Shown here one piece after another: positions 10,576 to 21,781 of a stretch of 64,000 nucleotides of DNA. Numbering within the stretch: the first letter of the stretch is position 1; each line of letters begins with the position of its first letter. The stretch spans positions 310,001 through 374,000 of the forward strand of contig BSBK01007729.1 of NCBI GenBank assembly GCA_027943335.1, written 5' to 3'. The position numbers and the translations under genes are program-made. This stretch comes from Chamaecyparis obtusa. Lineage: Eukaryota > Streptophyta > Pinopsida > Cupressales > Cupressaceae. The notes below the pieces were generated by a model. It worked only from the letters and a program-made list of their open reading frames with translations, had not been told where the DNA came from and did no database searches.

Positions 10576-10946
10576 TTTGAGAAATGATGCAGTTGGTTGC
10601 ATCTGTCTAGTGGTATATGAGCCTTATCTTTTCTTTTGGACTGGATGTTGGTACTTCCTCTATGGGGGAGTATGTGTATCTAAGCTGAGTCATAAGGAAT
10701 CTTGTGAATGTATTTTTTGAAGAGTGTCTTTTGAAATTGGAGTTTTTGTTGACATAATGATGAAACTTCTATCATTGAAGTCAATGGGGGAGAAGTGTAC
10801 ATGAAAAACTAGTTGTACCATCTACTGGAGAGAACTGAATAGTAAAACAAAGCAAGATTTGATTGATGCAGCCGTGTTGTAGTATTGAATTTTTGGAACG
10901 TTGGATGTTTTTCATCTATGATTCCATCAATGCCAATGGGGGAGAT
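10576..10946 (+). other. Sire-1 3' UTR with three purine tracts
   Basis: Non-coding. Three near-identical purine motifs occur: TATGGGGGAGTA near 10663, AATGGGGGAGAA near 10783, and AATGGGGGAGAT at 10935-10946 directly before the 3' LTR. The last is the functional PPT position. Multiplied PPTs are a known trait of the Sirevirus branch of Ty1/copia. Confidence 0.8.
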
Positions 10947-12127
10947 TGTAATGAATGAATGCTTGGTAGTCATTCTATAGTATTTTTTGTTGCATTCATG
11001 ACTATGATTGTCATTGATGTCAACACAGTGATCTTCTAGAGACTTGCAGAGAAGCAGACAGTGTTTGGATTAGAACACGTGGGATATTGCAGTTGGAGAT
11101 ATGAAATGTTGAGGATATACTCTTTGATATGTTATATGTTGATGGTTAAGAGTGCATACAATAATTCATTTATTCATGGAAGTTATGAGCATTTTGGTGG
11201 AAGTAGTATTTAAGCAGTGTTCCTGAGTAGCGGTTTATGGAAATTGGATGATATCTCATAATCAAGATGGAATCTAGTTTTGTGTAGTTAAAGGGAAGCT
11301 AGAGACACATTGATCATGATGTGGATAATAGCTCAAACTTTGAGGTCACATGAGTGGAGAATTATTGTATTTGGAAGCTGATAGTTTTATGTAATTTTGA
11401 TGTAACATGTGGAAACTTTTATTTTTTAATTGTGTGCCAACTTATTTGTAATTATTTGAGCATGGTATAAAGGAAGGAATGTTTTTCCTTCTTTTAATAA
11501 GTAATTGGCTGGTTATGGTTGAATGTGAATGTATGCATGAAGTGAAGAAAAGAGCTAATGTAGTTGTGAAAGTGAAATTGTGAAGGAAGAAATGTGAAGT
11601 ATAGAGATTTGAAATTGAGATCTGGTGTAGCAGTGAGTGCGGTTTGGCATAGTGAAGGAGGTAAAATATTTTCTATTATTCTATTCAATAATCTTGAGAT
11701 CAGTTGGACAGTGTGTTTGGTGATCTTTCCATTGAAGTTGTTTGGGGAGTGGGTCCTTCTGTCTTCCATAACTCTTAACAGGGTTAGAATCTTTTAGCAG
11801 GGATTCAAAGTCTCCTACTCGAGATTCATATGTACTAAATGTATTTCATAAGACTACTGATAGAGTCCATCATTTCACAAGGAATATTCATAGCAATCCA
11901 TCTTTTGTGGGCATCATTCCCACTAGGGTTTACTCTTTGATCAAGAGGTTCCCTAGTCAACATATCTTGTGTCATTGTGTTATTGTGTATGAATATCTTT
12001 CTATGGTTGGTAATTATATTGTTTACATGGTTAAATGCTATTGAAGTTGATAAAAGTTATAATTATCAGATAACTAATTCACCCCCCCCCCCCTCTCAGT
12101 TATCTTGGTGGACTTTATTTTCTAATA
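10947..12127 (+). repeat. Sire-1 3' LTR
   Basis: 1181 bp, starting TGTAATGAATG. It ends CTAATA where the 5' LTR has CTAACA, so the terminal CA has become TA. Contains a 12-C tract within the hairpin GATAACT (12069-12075) / AGTTATC (12098-12104). Followed by the TSD GAAAG. Confidence 0.92.
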
Positions 12128-12132
12128 GAAAG

Positions 12133-12437
12133 ACCCAAAGAGGGCTTTGTCGCGTGGAGCACCATCATGGGCTCAAGTGAAGTGGCTAACAATTTCGTGC
12201 GAGAAACCTCCCTTAGTGAGGATTTCTCGTGCAATCGAGGGTAAAGTCTCACATGGCTGAAAAACCTCATGTGAGGATCCTACTTCCTCACACAAAAAGC
12301 TTTTGCAATGTTTTAAAAGTTAAACCCAAGTTTACGCAAAATTTTCCAATTAGAGCATTTGATAGGCAATTTAGGATAGGCATAGTTCCAATTGTTGTTT
12401 TTACTTTGAGAACCATCATGAATGAGATACTAATCAA
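12133..12437. other. Tat-2 region upstream of the antisense PMD ORF
   Basis: Resumes Tat-2 after Sire-1. It holds repeated versions of a short GAGGAAA/TTTCCTC-type motif in both orientations and two inverted repeats (12200-12229 and 12265-12276). An 80-codon open frame (12229-12471) overlaps but resembles nothing known. If the PMD ORF is expressed from its own promoter, that promoter should lie here. Confidence 0.5.
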
Positions 12438-14293
12438 GTGTTATCACTTGCATTTCATGTTGAATTCTTAGATATTATGTTCTGTTCTCACCACCTAGTC
12501 ATCGGTGAGCTAGTGTGGAGGTTGGATGATGCCGAGGGTGTCCACATAAACTGCCTAGGACTTTCTTATCTTTGTGATATACCTAACATCCAGGTAAATC
12601 ACAAACTTCTAGGTGCTTTGGTTGAGTGTTTCCACTTAGAGATGAACACCTTCCACTTGCTGGTAGGGGAGATGATAGTGACCCCCAAGGAAATCTACCA
12701 AATTCTCAGAGTACCCTTCCATAGGGTTCACATGGAGTATGACATCTAGTTGAGAGGAGGCACACTAGCATTGAGGGCCATCTTTCAAGATGAGATGGTG
12801 ATGGGTTAGGCTATCTCGTGGGAGGACTTGATTAGCTACTACAGAGAAGGACACATATTGGTAGTTGTTCTAACATCATTTCTAGGTTGTTATCTTATGC
12901 CAGATAAGGGATAGCATGGGTTAGAGTGTGGTTGGGGGTGCATGCTACAGTGGATGCTAGATAGGAAAGCTATGAGGTTCATATGGGGTGAGTGTATGTT
13001 AGCCTAGATGTATCATGAGATGCATGAGGTCATGTATTAATGTTCTAGGACTATGGCCGCAGGAGTCTTCATTCTTTAGATATGGGCCTGGGAGCATCTC
13101 CATGTATGTAGGGTAGTTTTCCATGATACTAGGCAGCCATTAGAGCCCTATATCTATAGGTACGTAGGTCCCATGACTCAGCCAGTACTGGCTAAGATGG
13201 AGTATTGGTGAGGGTAGCTGGACACATGGTTGCAGTGATTTGGTGGCCATGGGTAGTGACAGAGGTTTGGGATGACACCAGGAATGAGCTCCCTCACATG
13301 TTCTTTTCACATCCTCTGTTTGGGTGTACCATCAACATTATTGAGAGATTCCCTCTTGCACAGGTCTTGAGGTAGTTTGGTAGGCCTTAGGACATATCAT
13401 AGAAGTACCACACCTATGCTAGCTTTGTCAATGAGGTGAAGAAGGGCTGGTAGGTGAGACTTGATCAAGGTTGGTGCATGATAGATGCACGATTAGCGTC
13501 AACCCGTTGGGACTATGTAGTAGTGGTGGTTGATGAAGGGATGACACTGACATACATAGATCACATATTAGTGCATCCATACCATAGATTCATAGATCCT
13601 ATTGGCATGGGCCAATAGGTATAATAGGTGGTCCAGTAGTAGCCTGTACACTAGCAACATGCATAGAAACAATAGGCACAACAATAGCTTAGACAATAGC
13701 AGAGGGTGCTGAGGTTGAGGACTGGGTAGACTCCCATTCCTCCTAGGCAAATCGATTCAAATGTAGGCATAGGTAGCAGTGGGGCCTAGGATAGGTCCAC
13801 TAGGTAGAGGAAAGGTGATACACAACAACAATGTCCTCACAAGGAGGCACGGTTTGAGGACACTGATATATAATTAGGCCGCATAGGATGCACTTGCAAG
13901 AGATCAAGTCACATGGTTACAAAAGCCTCTATGGAGGAGTTGAGAGAGGATCCTATAGGTACACACACACACACACACAAAGAGAGAGAGAGAGAGAGTG
14001 ATGATTTCCATACATAGGTCATGATGCAGGAGACTCAAGTGGTAGAGAGAGATCAAGAGATCATAGGGATACAAGAGGCATTGGCTAGGGCTTAGCTAGA
14101 GACTTGATATGAGGCTGCACAGGCAACATATTATTATGTAGCATAAGTTAGTATATTGCTAGATTTAGTGGAGTAGGTTTCTCCATTTTCAGAGTATGCT
14201 GGGGCACATGCACTTCCACAAGGACCTCCACCATAGGCACCACCATAGGGACCACCACCTCCACCTCCACCAAGTGGTGATGGGAAAAGTTAG
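12438..14293 (+). pseudogene. Tat-2 antisense ORF: plant mobile domain (PMD) protein
   Basis: Lies on the strand opposite to Tat-2 pol, between integrase and the 3' LTR. The first ~100 codons hold PMD blocks: LLGALVECFHLEMNTFHL and VGEMIVTPKEIYQILRVPF (the usual family form is LVERW..ETHTFHL, GEMTITL.DV..LLGLP). Downstream come IWAWEHL near 13075 and VLR*FGRP*DI near 13365 (family RQFG..Q.IP), then a Gln-rich stretch (13610-13710), a probable coiled coil (14010-14150) and a proline-rich tail ending at TAG 14291-14293. About one frameshift (near 13240) and dozens of TAG codons break it; nearly all stand where Gln fits. The role in the element is unknown; extra antisense ORFs after pol are known in Tat elements. 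Confidence 0.77.
13961..13998. repeat. (AC)n(AG)n compound microsatellite
   Basis: An uninterrupted AC run passes into an AG run inside the 3' half of the PMD ORF. In frame it would encode Thr-His then Arg-Glu repeats, so it probably expanded after the ORF decayed. Confidence 0.95.
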
Positions 14294-16501
14294 ATTTGTA
14301 CCTTAATTTTGATGAGACATTGTAGCCCATTTTTGATATATTGTGCTTGAGTAGCACCATTGTTTTGTACACTGACATTTGATCGATATATATATGAGCT
14401 TGAATTTTGGTATCATTGTACTTGTGTATATATTGCTTTGGATTTTTATGCTTTTTGAAATGTTTTCTGTATGGTTAGATGAGTAGATATGAGATGCACA
14501 TGATTCTTTTATGAATATGTAAATGAATATGCACATATTTTATTTTATATATATTCAATGTGAAATGCAATGATAGATGGTAGATGAATAAATGCAATGT
14601 ATGATTTGATTTATGATCATGATAGATGTGAATGTATTTGTATATGTAGATGTAAAATGTATGCATGTCAGTTTATGATAATACACTTTGTAAATGTAAT
14701 GTATATGGTACTAATCATCACTTGTAGGATGTTGCAATATATGAGAGGTACTAACCAAAAGAATGTTTGAAGATCAAGAGAAAGGATCAGACACTTGTGT
14801 AGCCAAGATGAAGTTGGGATGAAAGATGAGAACTCTCAGTGAATAGATCCAAAAGAGAACAATAAAGTGAGCACCAAAACACTATCACTATGCAAGCCTA
14901 GAATGAAAATGCAAGCCTAAGCTAGATGCAATCCCTAGGACATGGTTGTTGGGCCCATTACATTATCATCAAAGAGTTTTTAGTAATGAATAGTCCTAAG
15001 ATGTCATACAACCCTCACTAATCTTGCAATCATGAGAATATGAATATGGCATTAGTCTTAGATTTGTTAGAATGAGGTGTCAACATTAAGGCACAAGAAG
15101 CCGAAATGACCTGAACACCCATTACTTTTGATTTAGCAAGTTAGCATAAGAATCAAAGCACAGTTGCTAGAATGACCTAAATGTTCCTTGCATACAGACA
15201 CATCAGACACATGAGAGTTTATCCTTTTGCTAAAGAGTGCTCACAATGACCCTTACATTCACTTAGCAGGATGAGCATTTGCAATTTCACTTGTAGCAGA
15301 AAGAAGTCACTCAAACAAATAAGGAAAAGAACCAACCTCACCAAAGTCTCCATATAAAAGGAGTTAAGGTAAACATGGCCATCCAACACAAGATAAAGGC
15401 TCTTGTAGTGGACACCCCTCTTATATGAATCCTTTGGATCATGCCCCTAGTCTTCACTTCTCTTGGTCAAGATAGACATCTTTGAGTTGCTCGAGGAGGA
15501 ATGATAAAGAAAAAGAACAAGCACACAAAAGAAAAGCTTAGCACACTTTAGAGAGATTCAAATCAAGTTTTAGTTTCAGTTTCAATAGATCGATGTCAAA
15601 TTAGAAGTTAATAGTGTGAGAAGTCTCAATAGGACAACAACAGTAGGTGGACATAGTGAGAACCACTAGTGACTGATACAAGAGAGATCCTCAAGAAGAG
15701 AGATTTAAGAGGTACTAGCTAAACATTAGTAGGAAGACACAATGAAAACCACTGGTGACTGATGTATGAGAGATCTAAGAGCTAAGCATCAATAGGCAGA
15801 TGTAGTGAGAACCACTGGTGACCGATGCAAGGAATCTCCTTCAAAAGTGATAGGAGAATGCCCCCTAGACCAGGAAGTTACCCCCAAGTGTGACCAATTC
15901 CAATCCATTTAGAGTCAAGAAAAATCTCAAAGACAACTAAAAGCAAGTGCATGAGATAGAAAACTAAACCAACAAACTAAAGAAGGAAAGGAAACTAAAG
16001 TAGGAAATTGGGAAAGCAAACTAAACTAGGAAAGTGGGAAAGTGAACTAAAGCAGGAAAGTGGGAAAGTGAACTAAAGTAGGAAAAGAAAGGAGTAGCTA
16101 TATAGATCCAAGTGGTGTTGGAATAGGTATAGCTTTGCAGAACAAGAGGTGCCTATTTATCACATTTTTTCCATCTTGGTAGAGATTCTATTTTTTCTAC
16201 CATGATGCATGTTTACCAGGTTTTCATCAATGCCACATTTTTTCTTTTTCAATTTTTTTGTACTTTTCTCTTTTTTTATTTTTTTGTATTTTTTATTTTT
16301 GAATTTTTTTTGTATTTTTTGAATTTTCACTTTTTTTTAGTATTATCAAGGTACCTATTTACTAAGCTTTCACTAGGATAATAGATACATCAAAGTACTT
16401 GTTTACCAGGTTTTCACTAAGATGATCATTTTTTCAGGACATTTTGTAATTTTTATGATTTTTTTAGAATAAAGTGTGTACAGGAGCAAGTAGAAGATGT
16501 C
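14294..16501. other. Tat-2 spacer between antisense ORF and integrase, repeat-rich, non-coding
   Basis: No coding region was seen. 14300-14700 is AT-rich with ATG/TAT-rich runs. Near 15630-15845 three diverged ~75-bp units share GAACCACTRGTGACYGATG. Near 15985-16095 a ~26-bp unit (GGGAAAGTGAACTAAAGYAGG) repeats about four times. From 16145 to 16470 poly-T tracts alternate with copies of a TTTACCAGGTTTTCA motif. Tat-1 has the same kind of spacer at 43621-45960. Confidence 0.65.
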
Positions 16502-17660
16502 TCAACTACAGAACTTCTTTAGGTGTAGAGAATTGATTGACTCTTTGAGTTGTGCTCCTTCAATAGTATAGACTTGATATGCACTAGAACCAAATGTTGT
16601 AGTGATCATGTATGGACCAAGACAGTTAGGTTCAAACTTTCCCTTTTGGATCCACTGTTGTTGATTCTTGGGGTTTTCTCTTAGGACGAGATCACCCATT
16701 TGGAATTCCCTTGGTCCGATCTTCTTATTATACCTTTTAGAAATTCTCTTATGGTATGCTCTAAGATGATTGAATGCCACTTGCCAATCTTCATCCAGTA
16801 ACTCTATCTCTTGTAGCTGAGATATTCTAATATCTTCATCAGTAATGATGCCCTTTAGAGATATTCACAATGTAGGAATCTTGACCTCAATAGGTGACAT
16901 AGATTCCACACCATAAACTAAGGCAAAGGGCATGGCCCTTGTTGGTGTTCAAATGCTTGTTCTATAGGCCCATAAAGCTAGATTGATCTGGAGGTTCCAA
17001 TCTCTACTAGATTTGTGAACTGTTTTGTGTAGGATCTTGAGAATTGTCTTGTTGGATGATTCTCCTTGTCCATTACCCTGGGGATAATAGATTGAGGACC
17101 AATGCTAAATGATTCTAAACTTAGTGCATAATTTCTTCAGATCCTTTTTCTTGAACTACCCCTCATTGTCAGTGATTATTGAGGAGGGTACACCATATCT
17201 ATAGATGATGTAATTCAATATAAACCTGGCTATATATTTTCCATCAGCTATGGTCAAAGGAACTACCTCAACCCATTTAGTAAAATAATCTATAGTAGTG
17301 ATAATGATTTTGTGTCCTCTTGAGGAAGATGGATGTATCAGACCCACTAAATCAAAGGCCCATTCCTGAAATGGCTAGAAACTAATAAGGGAATAAGCTC
17401 CTTAGAAAGAGCATGAGTTAGATTTCCATGGAGCTAGCACTGTTTGCAAGATTTGGCATATTGTGTAGCTTCTTTTTCCATATCTAACCAATAGTAACTA
17501 GCTCTAATAAGTTTATGAGCTAATGTTAGATCACTCGAATGAGAACCACATATGCCTTCATGCACCTCAACTAATGTAGTTTGGAATCATCAGGATCTAA
17601 ACACCTAACAAGGGTACCATATAGACCTTGCCTATACAAGTCATTAGAAACAATGCCATA
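16502..17660 (-). pseudogene. Tat-2 integrase (broken)
   Basis: Reads from 17660 down to 16502. The N-terminal HHCC finger region lies around 17640-17420, with its frame interrupted by stops. The core at 17347-17156 has TTIDYFTKWVE and RYGVPSSIITDNEG, giving the first two catalytic Asp. After a break near 17150 the C-terminal domain (16780-16502) has GDLVLRE, KGKFEPNCLGPY and ends LHLKKFCS. It joins element cDNA to the chromosome. The C-terminal stretch is the best-preserved open part and also matches Tat-1 45990-46358. Confidence 0.88.
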
Positions 17661-17927
17661 ACATGAAGCACTATAGATTAGGTGGCATTTTTCATTCTGG
17701 GTATAAGCATTTGGAAAAATTTAATCCTAGAGGTAGGAGTAGATATGATGGTAGTGGGATGAATCATGTCCAATGACTGAATAGATCATCCTAGATTTAG
17801 GGGTATTGTAGGCTAGGTAGTGTAATGTCACCACCAGGAATTCCTATTTGAAGTCATTTTCTAGCATCTATAACATAGAGGCAAGAGTAGCCATGGCATC
17901 AACTACTTTATTATCTGCTCTTGGAAT

Positions 17928-18152
17928 CTATTGGAAATTGATGTGTGCAAAGTACTTTTTTAGATCATCAACCATCCATTTATAAGGTACCAGCTTTTCA
18001 TCCTTAGTTTGATAGATATCATTAACTTGATTGATGACCAATTGTGAGTCTCCAAAGAAATTAAGTTCATCCACATGCCATTCAATGGCTATCTTCATGC
18101 CATTGATGAGAGCTTTGTAATCAGCAATTTTTTTTGTATAGGGAAACAACAT
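17928..18152 (-). pseudogene. Tat-2 second (archaeal-type) RNase H
   Basis: Contains ADYKALINGMKIAIEW, then NFFGDSQLVINQVN and a YQTKDEKLVPY block. This matches the AEYEALI...GDSQLVVNQV pattern of the archaeal-type RNase H (aRNH) that Tat-lineage elements carry after the normal RNase H. The GDS Asp is kept. The domain places the element in Tat rather than chromoviruses or Athila. Tat-1 has the equivalent at 63430-63621. Confidence 0.83.
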
Positions 18153-18335
18153 TTCCTATGCTTTTGGTAGAGAATACCTTTGTGGAGTGATGAATAGTAT
18201 TCCTGCACCTGACCCTTGTTGGGTGAAAGATCCATTGAAGAAGATGTTCCATGTTTCATGTGTAAGAAGCATTATGGATTCATCTGGGAACTAAATTTTC
18301 AATGGTTGATGATCCTTGAGGGGAGCTTTTGCCAA

Positions 18336-18716
18336 CTAATCTGTGATCACCTGTCCTTTGATAGCCTTTCTCTCTATGTACTCAATGTCAAACTCACTAA
18401 GTATCATGACCCATTTCTCCATTCTACCCATGAGGGCAGCTTTGATGAGTGTATATTTTAATGGATCAATCATAGCAATGAGTCTTGTAGTATGAGAAAG
18501 CATATAGTGTTGCAACTTTTGTGAAGCAAACACCACTTCTAGGAAATATTTTTCAATGACTGAATAATTTTCTTCATAAGAAACCAGTGTTCTAATGATG
18601 TAATAAATGGCTCTTTCTTTGTTATTTTGGTCTTCTTGAGCCAACAGGGCACCTAGAGATGTATTTATAGCTAAGATATAGAGGATGAGTAGCTTCCCAT
18701 GAATAGGAGACATCAA
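18336..18716 (-). pseudogene. Tat-2 RT-linked RNase H
   Basis: 126 open codons with SLGALLAQED, IYYIIRTLVSYEENYS, then DPLKYTLIKAALMGRMEKW and LSEFDIEYIERKAIKGQ. This is the standard gypsy RNase H connected to RT, with the primary-site residues partly altered (the expected catalytic Asp at the start reads AINTSLGALL). It lies directly after RT and before the aRNH. Confidence 0.86.
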
Positions 18717-19965
18717 GATTGGTGGATTTGCAAGATATTGTTTGATCTGTGTAAGTCCTTTGTCACATTCTTCGTTCCACTCATAAGTGACACCTTTATA
18801 TCAAGTCTTGGCGAATGGTTGTGACTTATTGACCAATTATGCAATGAAGCGCCTGATAGATTATAGTCTACCTTGAAGTCCTCTCATCTAACTAATGTTC
18901 TTTAGCGGAGCATGTCCATGATAGTAGATATGATATAACCCAATAGCTTTTTAGAAGTCACAGATTGAATTGTTCTATTTGATCTAGTATAGGACCTAGA
19001 TCTATAAGATGTGTTTTCCATTGCATACTTTTAGCCAAAGTGTCATCCACATAATCTTCCATTTTCTTATGCATTATCTCATGAAAGATAGTAGTGATAG
19101 TGACAACCCTTTGATATGTAGCTCCACCATTCTTAAGTCCAAAGGGCATGACATTCCAACAAAAAGATCCCCAAGCACATGTGAAGGTAGTCTTTTCTTG
19201 GTCTTCTGGCACAATCTTTATCTGATTGTAACTAGAGAAGTTGTCCATTAGAGAATACATTTCATAGCCTCCTGTCATATCCACAATCTTGTCAATATTG
19301 GGTAATGGGAAGTCATCTTTTGGACATGCTTTATTTAGGTGCTGGAAGACTATGTAGACTCAAATGGATTTATCATGCTTAGTAACTAGAACAATATTAT
19401 AAATCCATTCCACATAGTCAATGGCTTTGATGAAACTAGCTTTGAGAAGTTTTTATAACTCAGCCTTGACTAAGAGTGCCACATTTGGATGCATCTTACA
19501 AAGCTTTTTTTTGACAAGATTAACACTTGGTGCAATAGAAAGATGATGCATGATTAGATTGGGATCCAATCCAGGCATATCAGAGTAAGTCCATGCAAAA
19601 TTGATTTTATTTCTTTGAATGAAATTGGTGAATTCTTCTTTCTCTTCTGTAGATAATGATTGTGCTAAATGAATAATTTGAGGTGTAGCTTCCATACCCA
19701 AGTTCACTGGTTGGGTTGGCTCAATCAAAATTGATGGTCTTTCTTGAAAATGACTGTGAAGTGTATCAAGTACCTCATCCTTGGGTGCCTCAGAGAGGTT
19801 TTCACCTTTAGATTCATCTTTTATTTTTACTTTTTTCATCTCTAACACTGCCACAATGGGGTTTTCACCATCAGAGAACCTATTCTTTTTTCTTTTAATT
19901 TTATGACTAAGATACTTGATATCAGCTTTATTCATGTTGACACTATCTTCACTTGTGGAGAACAT
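18717..19965 (-). pseudogene. Tat-2 reverse transcriptase (broken)
   Basis: The N-terminal part (19965-19453) ends with NFAWTYSDMPGLDPNLIMHHLS, typical of Tat RT. The fingers/palm part follows with LNKACPKDDFPLPNID, LMDNFSSYNQIKI and NVMPFGLKNGGATYQR, and the active site EDYVDDTLAKS is intact near 19050. TAG and frame breaks stand near 19440, 19360 and 18955. The enzyme would synthesise cDNA in the particle. Confidence 0.9.
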
Positions 19966-20532
19966 TATAGGATCGATAGTGTTGAGATAACAAGAAAGAG
20001 CATAGTCATTCTAGAACATGAGGACTTTGCTAACTAGAGAGGGAGATTTCTAGTTGATGAGCTCGAGATGGTAGAGTGAAAGAGAAGTGGTTGGTTCAAG
20101 TGAATTCACAGTATACTCATCAAAAGTGTAGATAAGTAATTTGAGACCTAAATAAATCTTCTCTAGAGGTGTGTTTGAGTCCCTTCGAGACGTCACAATG
20201 GAAGTAGAGGGTATGTTAGCATTAGTAGAATCACACTCGATCAGCCTAACACTAGACCCTTCACCTATTTCAAGAAGATTTTCATCCACATGAACAATAT
20301 CTATATCTTTATCAAAAGTTGCATTAGACAGAGAACCAAACTCATATTCATGTGAATCAGTGATGCTTGATATAGGAATTCCATCAACACTAGCTGTACC
20401 ATCTAACTCATTTTCATCTCTTACAGTACTAATGGTTTTCTGGTTTTGTTCTTTCTTGAATTTCTCTTGAAAATATGGTGGTATGTACTATTCACCTTGA
20501 AAATTGGAATCAAAATTTTTTATTTCTCCCCA
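19966..20532 (-). other. Tat-2 linker between G-patch region and RT
   Basis: Weakly open, acidic and Ser/Thr-rich (for example 20289-20050). No domain recognised. It is probably part of the polyprotein spacer. Confidence 0.5.
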
Positions 20533-21315
20533 TTAGTCATATGTGAGTAGATGCACTGAAGTAGTGTCATTAGAATCACTATAATTTTCTATCATATTGA
20601 TATGCAGCACAAAATCATCTGGTTCTTCAAGAAATTTAGAAAAATATAGAGGAATAGGATTGAGAAATATATCCTCATCAGAGCTATCCTCTAGATTTGC
20701 AATTGTAGTGGTGTCTTCAGGTTCTAGCTGGAATTTAGGTTCTAGTATAAATTTGTTAATCCCTAAATGAAACAGGATTTTTTTGAAGCCTAGACCTATA
20801 GTGTCCTTGGTTTGATGACCTGTGGCTTCAATTGGTTCAAGAAAACCATTATCATTCATCCCTATAGGCCCACTTCCTTTGTAACCAAAGCACTTCATGA
20901 TTTTGAAGGCTTCACTATATGGTTCTTGTTCTAAGTCACGAGCAGGAGTGATTTGTTCAGATGTGTCCTTGTCTTTATATAGCCAAGCTATAATAGCTCT
21001 TTCCTCATCCTCATCTTCTAGTGGCTTTGTGGCCCATACAAAGACACCATCATAGACTATTTGAGGAGAACTAGTGGAGGGTTTATTACTCTTAAAGGGT
21101 CTCTCATAGGAACATGGAGAGGGAGGGAGAGCTACTAATGAAACACAAGTACAATTTGATACCATCCCATGCCTGTATCTTTGAGTTTCAGAGTCTTCCA
21201 TTTCATTGAGTTTGGCATCATAGAATTCATTATACTCTCTATTAGTTGGAACAAAGTTTTCTACAAATTGTGTGAGTGTATTGCAAGAATAGTTGGTATT
21301 GGTAGGTACTGTCAC
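20533..21315 (-). pseudogene. Tat-2 G-patch-containing polyprotein segment
   Basis: 260 uninterrupted codons on the minus strand, the longest intact frame of Tat-2. Residues about 135-180 read FKIMKCFGYKGSGPIGMNDN, GFLEPIEATGHQ, TKDTIGLGFKK. This fits a G-patch: Gly-rich start, GxG, then Pro-Ile and a closing GLGF. G-patches bind RNA or activate DEAH helicases in cellular proteins and also occur next to the protease in betaretroviruses and some plant gypsy elements. It lies between protease and RT, so it is read as part of pol rather than a separate gene. The rest of the segment is acidic and low-complexity. Confidence 0.7.
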
Positions 21316-21406
21316 TTTTTATCTATGGAATGGGAACTTGATACATTGAGGCTATGTAGATGGGACCACCTAAATTTCATGAATCCATGGTCTTCCCAAT
21401 AGTATG

Positions 21407-21781
21407 TTATATGCAAGGGGAATGTCTAGAACTTGATAGATAAAATTGATCCCTCTCTACAAGCCCAACTAGGATTGGCAACACAACCAGACCTTTGGAT
21501 TTTTGTTCCTCTTCAACATATGTCATGATGGAAATTTTCTTGTAGGCATCTATGCAATCTTCATCATATCCTAATTCATTAAGCATCTTAGCAGAGAATA
21601 TATTAAGGTCAGGACCATTGTTAATGAGGACATGGAGGATGCTCTTTTGGCCTATCATGACTTCAATATCCAAAGGGGCATTATGTAAATGGCTCAGTGA
21701 ATGATCACCTTCTTCGAAAAAGGATAGATAATGAGGTGAGGTCAAGTGACCCACCATGGATTGAAACCAATTGAGATCCAA
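21407..21781 (-). pseudogene. Tat-2 aspartic protease
   Basis: Retropepsin-like fold signature HVLINNGPDLNIFSAKMLNE, where the family has D-T/S/N-G: the catalytic Asp is Asn, a GAC to AAC change on the coding strand. It is followed by a flap-like region and the VLPILVGLV block. Located after gag and before the G-patch segment. The protease would process Gag-Pol; with Asn at this position it should be inactive. Confidence 0.76.

Larger units (their letters stand above)
7045..12127 (+). mobile_element. Sire-1: Ty1/copia element with RT deleted
   Basis: LTRs at 7045-8144 and 10947-12127 are flanked by the TSD GAAAG (7040-7044 and 12128-12132). Internal order is PBS, gag, protease, integrase, then a jump straight to the end of RNase H and a 3' UTR with purine tracts. 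It is the same family as Sire-2, with high LTR and internal similarity. Lack of RT makes it non-autonomous. Inserted into the Tat-2 region upstream of the antisense PMD ORF. Confidence 0.93.

Noticed and set aside
12229..12749. Host plant-mobile-domain gene
   Set aside because: It lies within the bounds of Tat-2, a second such ORF sits at the same place in Tat-1, and it is riddled with stops.
20533..21315. Host G-patch protein gene
   Set aside because: It is in line with Tat-2 protease and RT on the same strand; no separate promoter or exon structure is visible.
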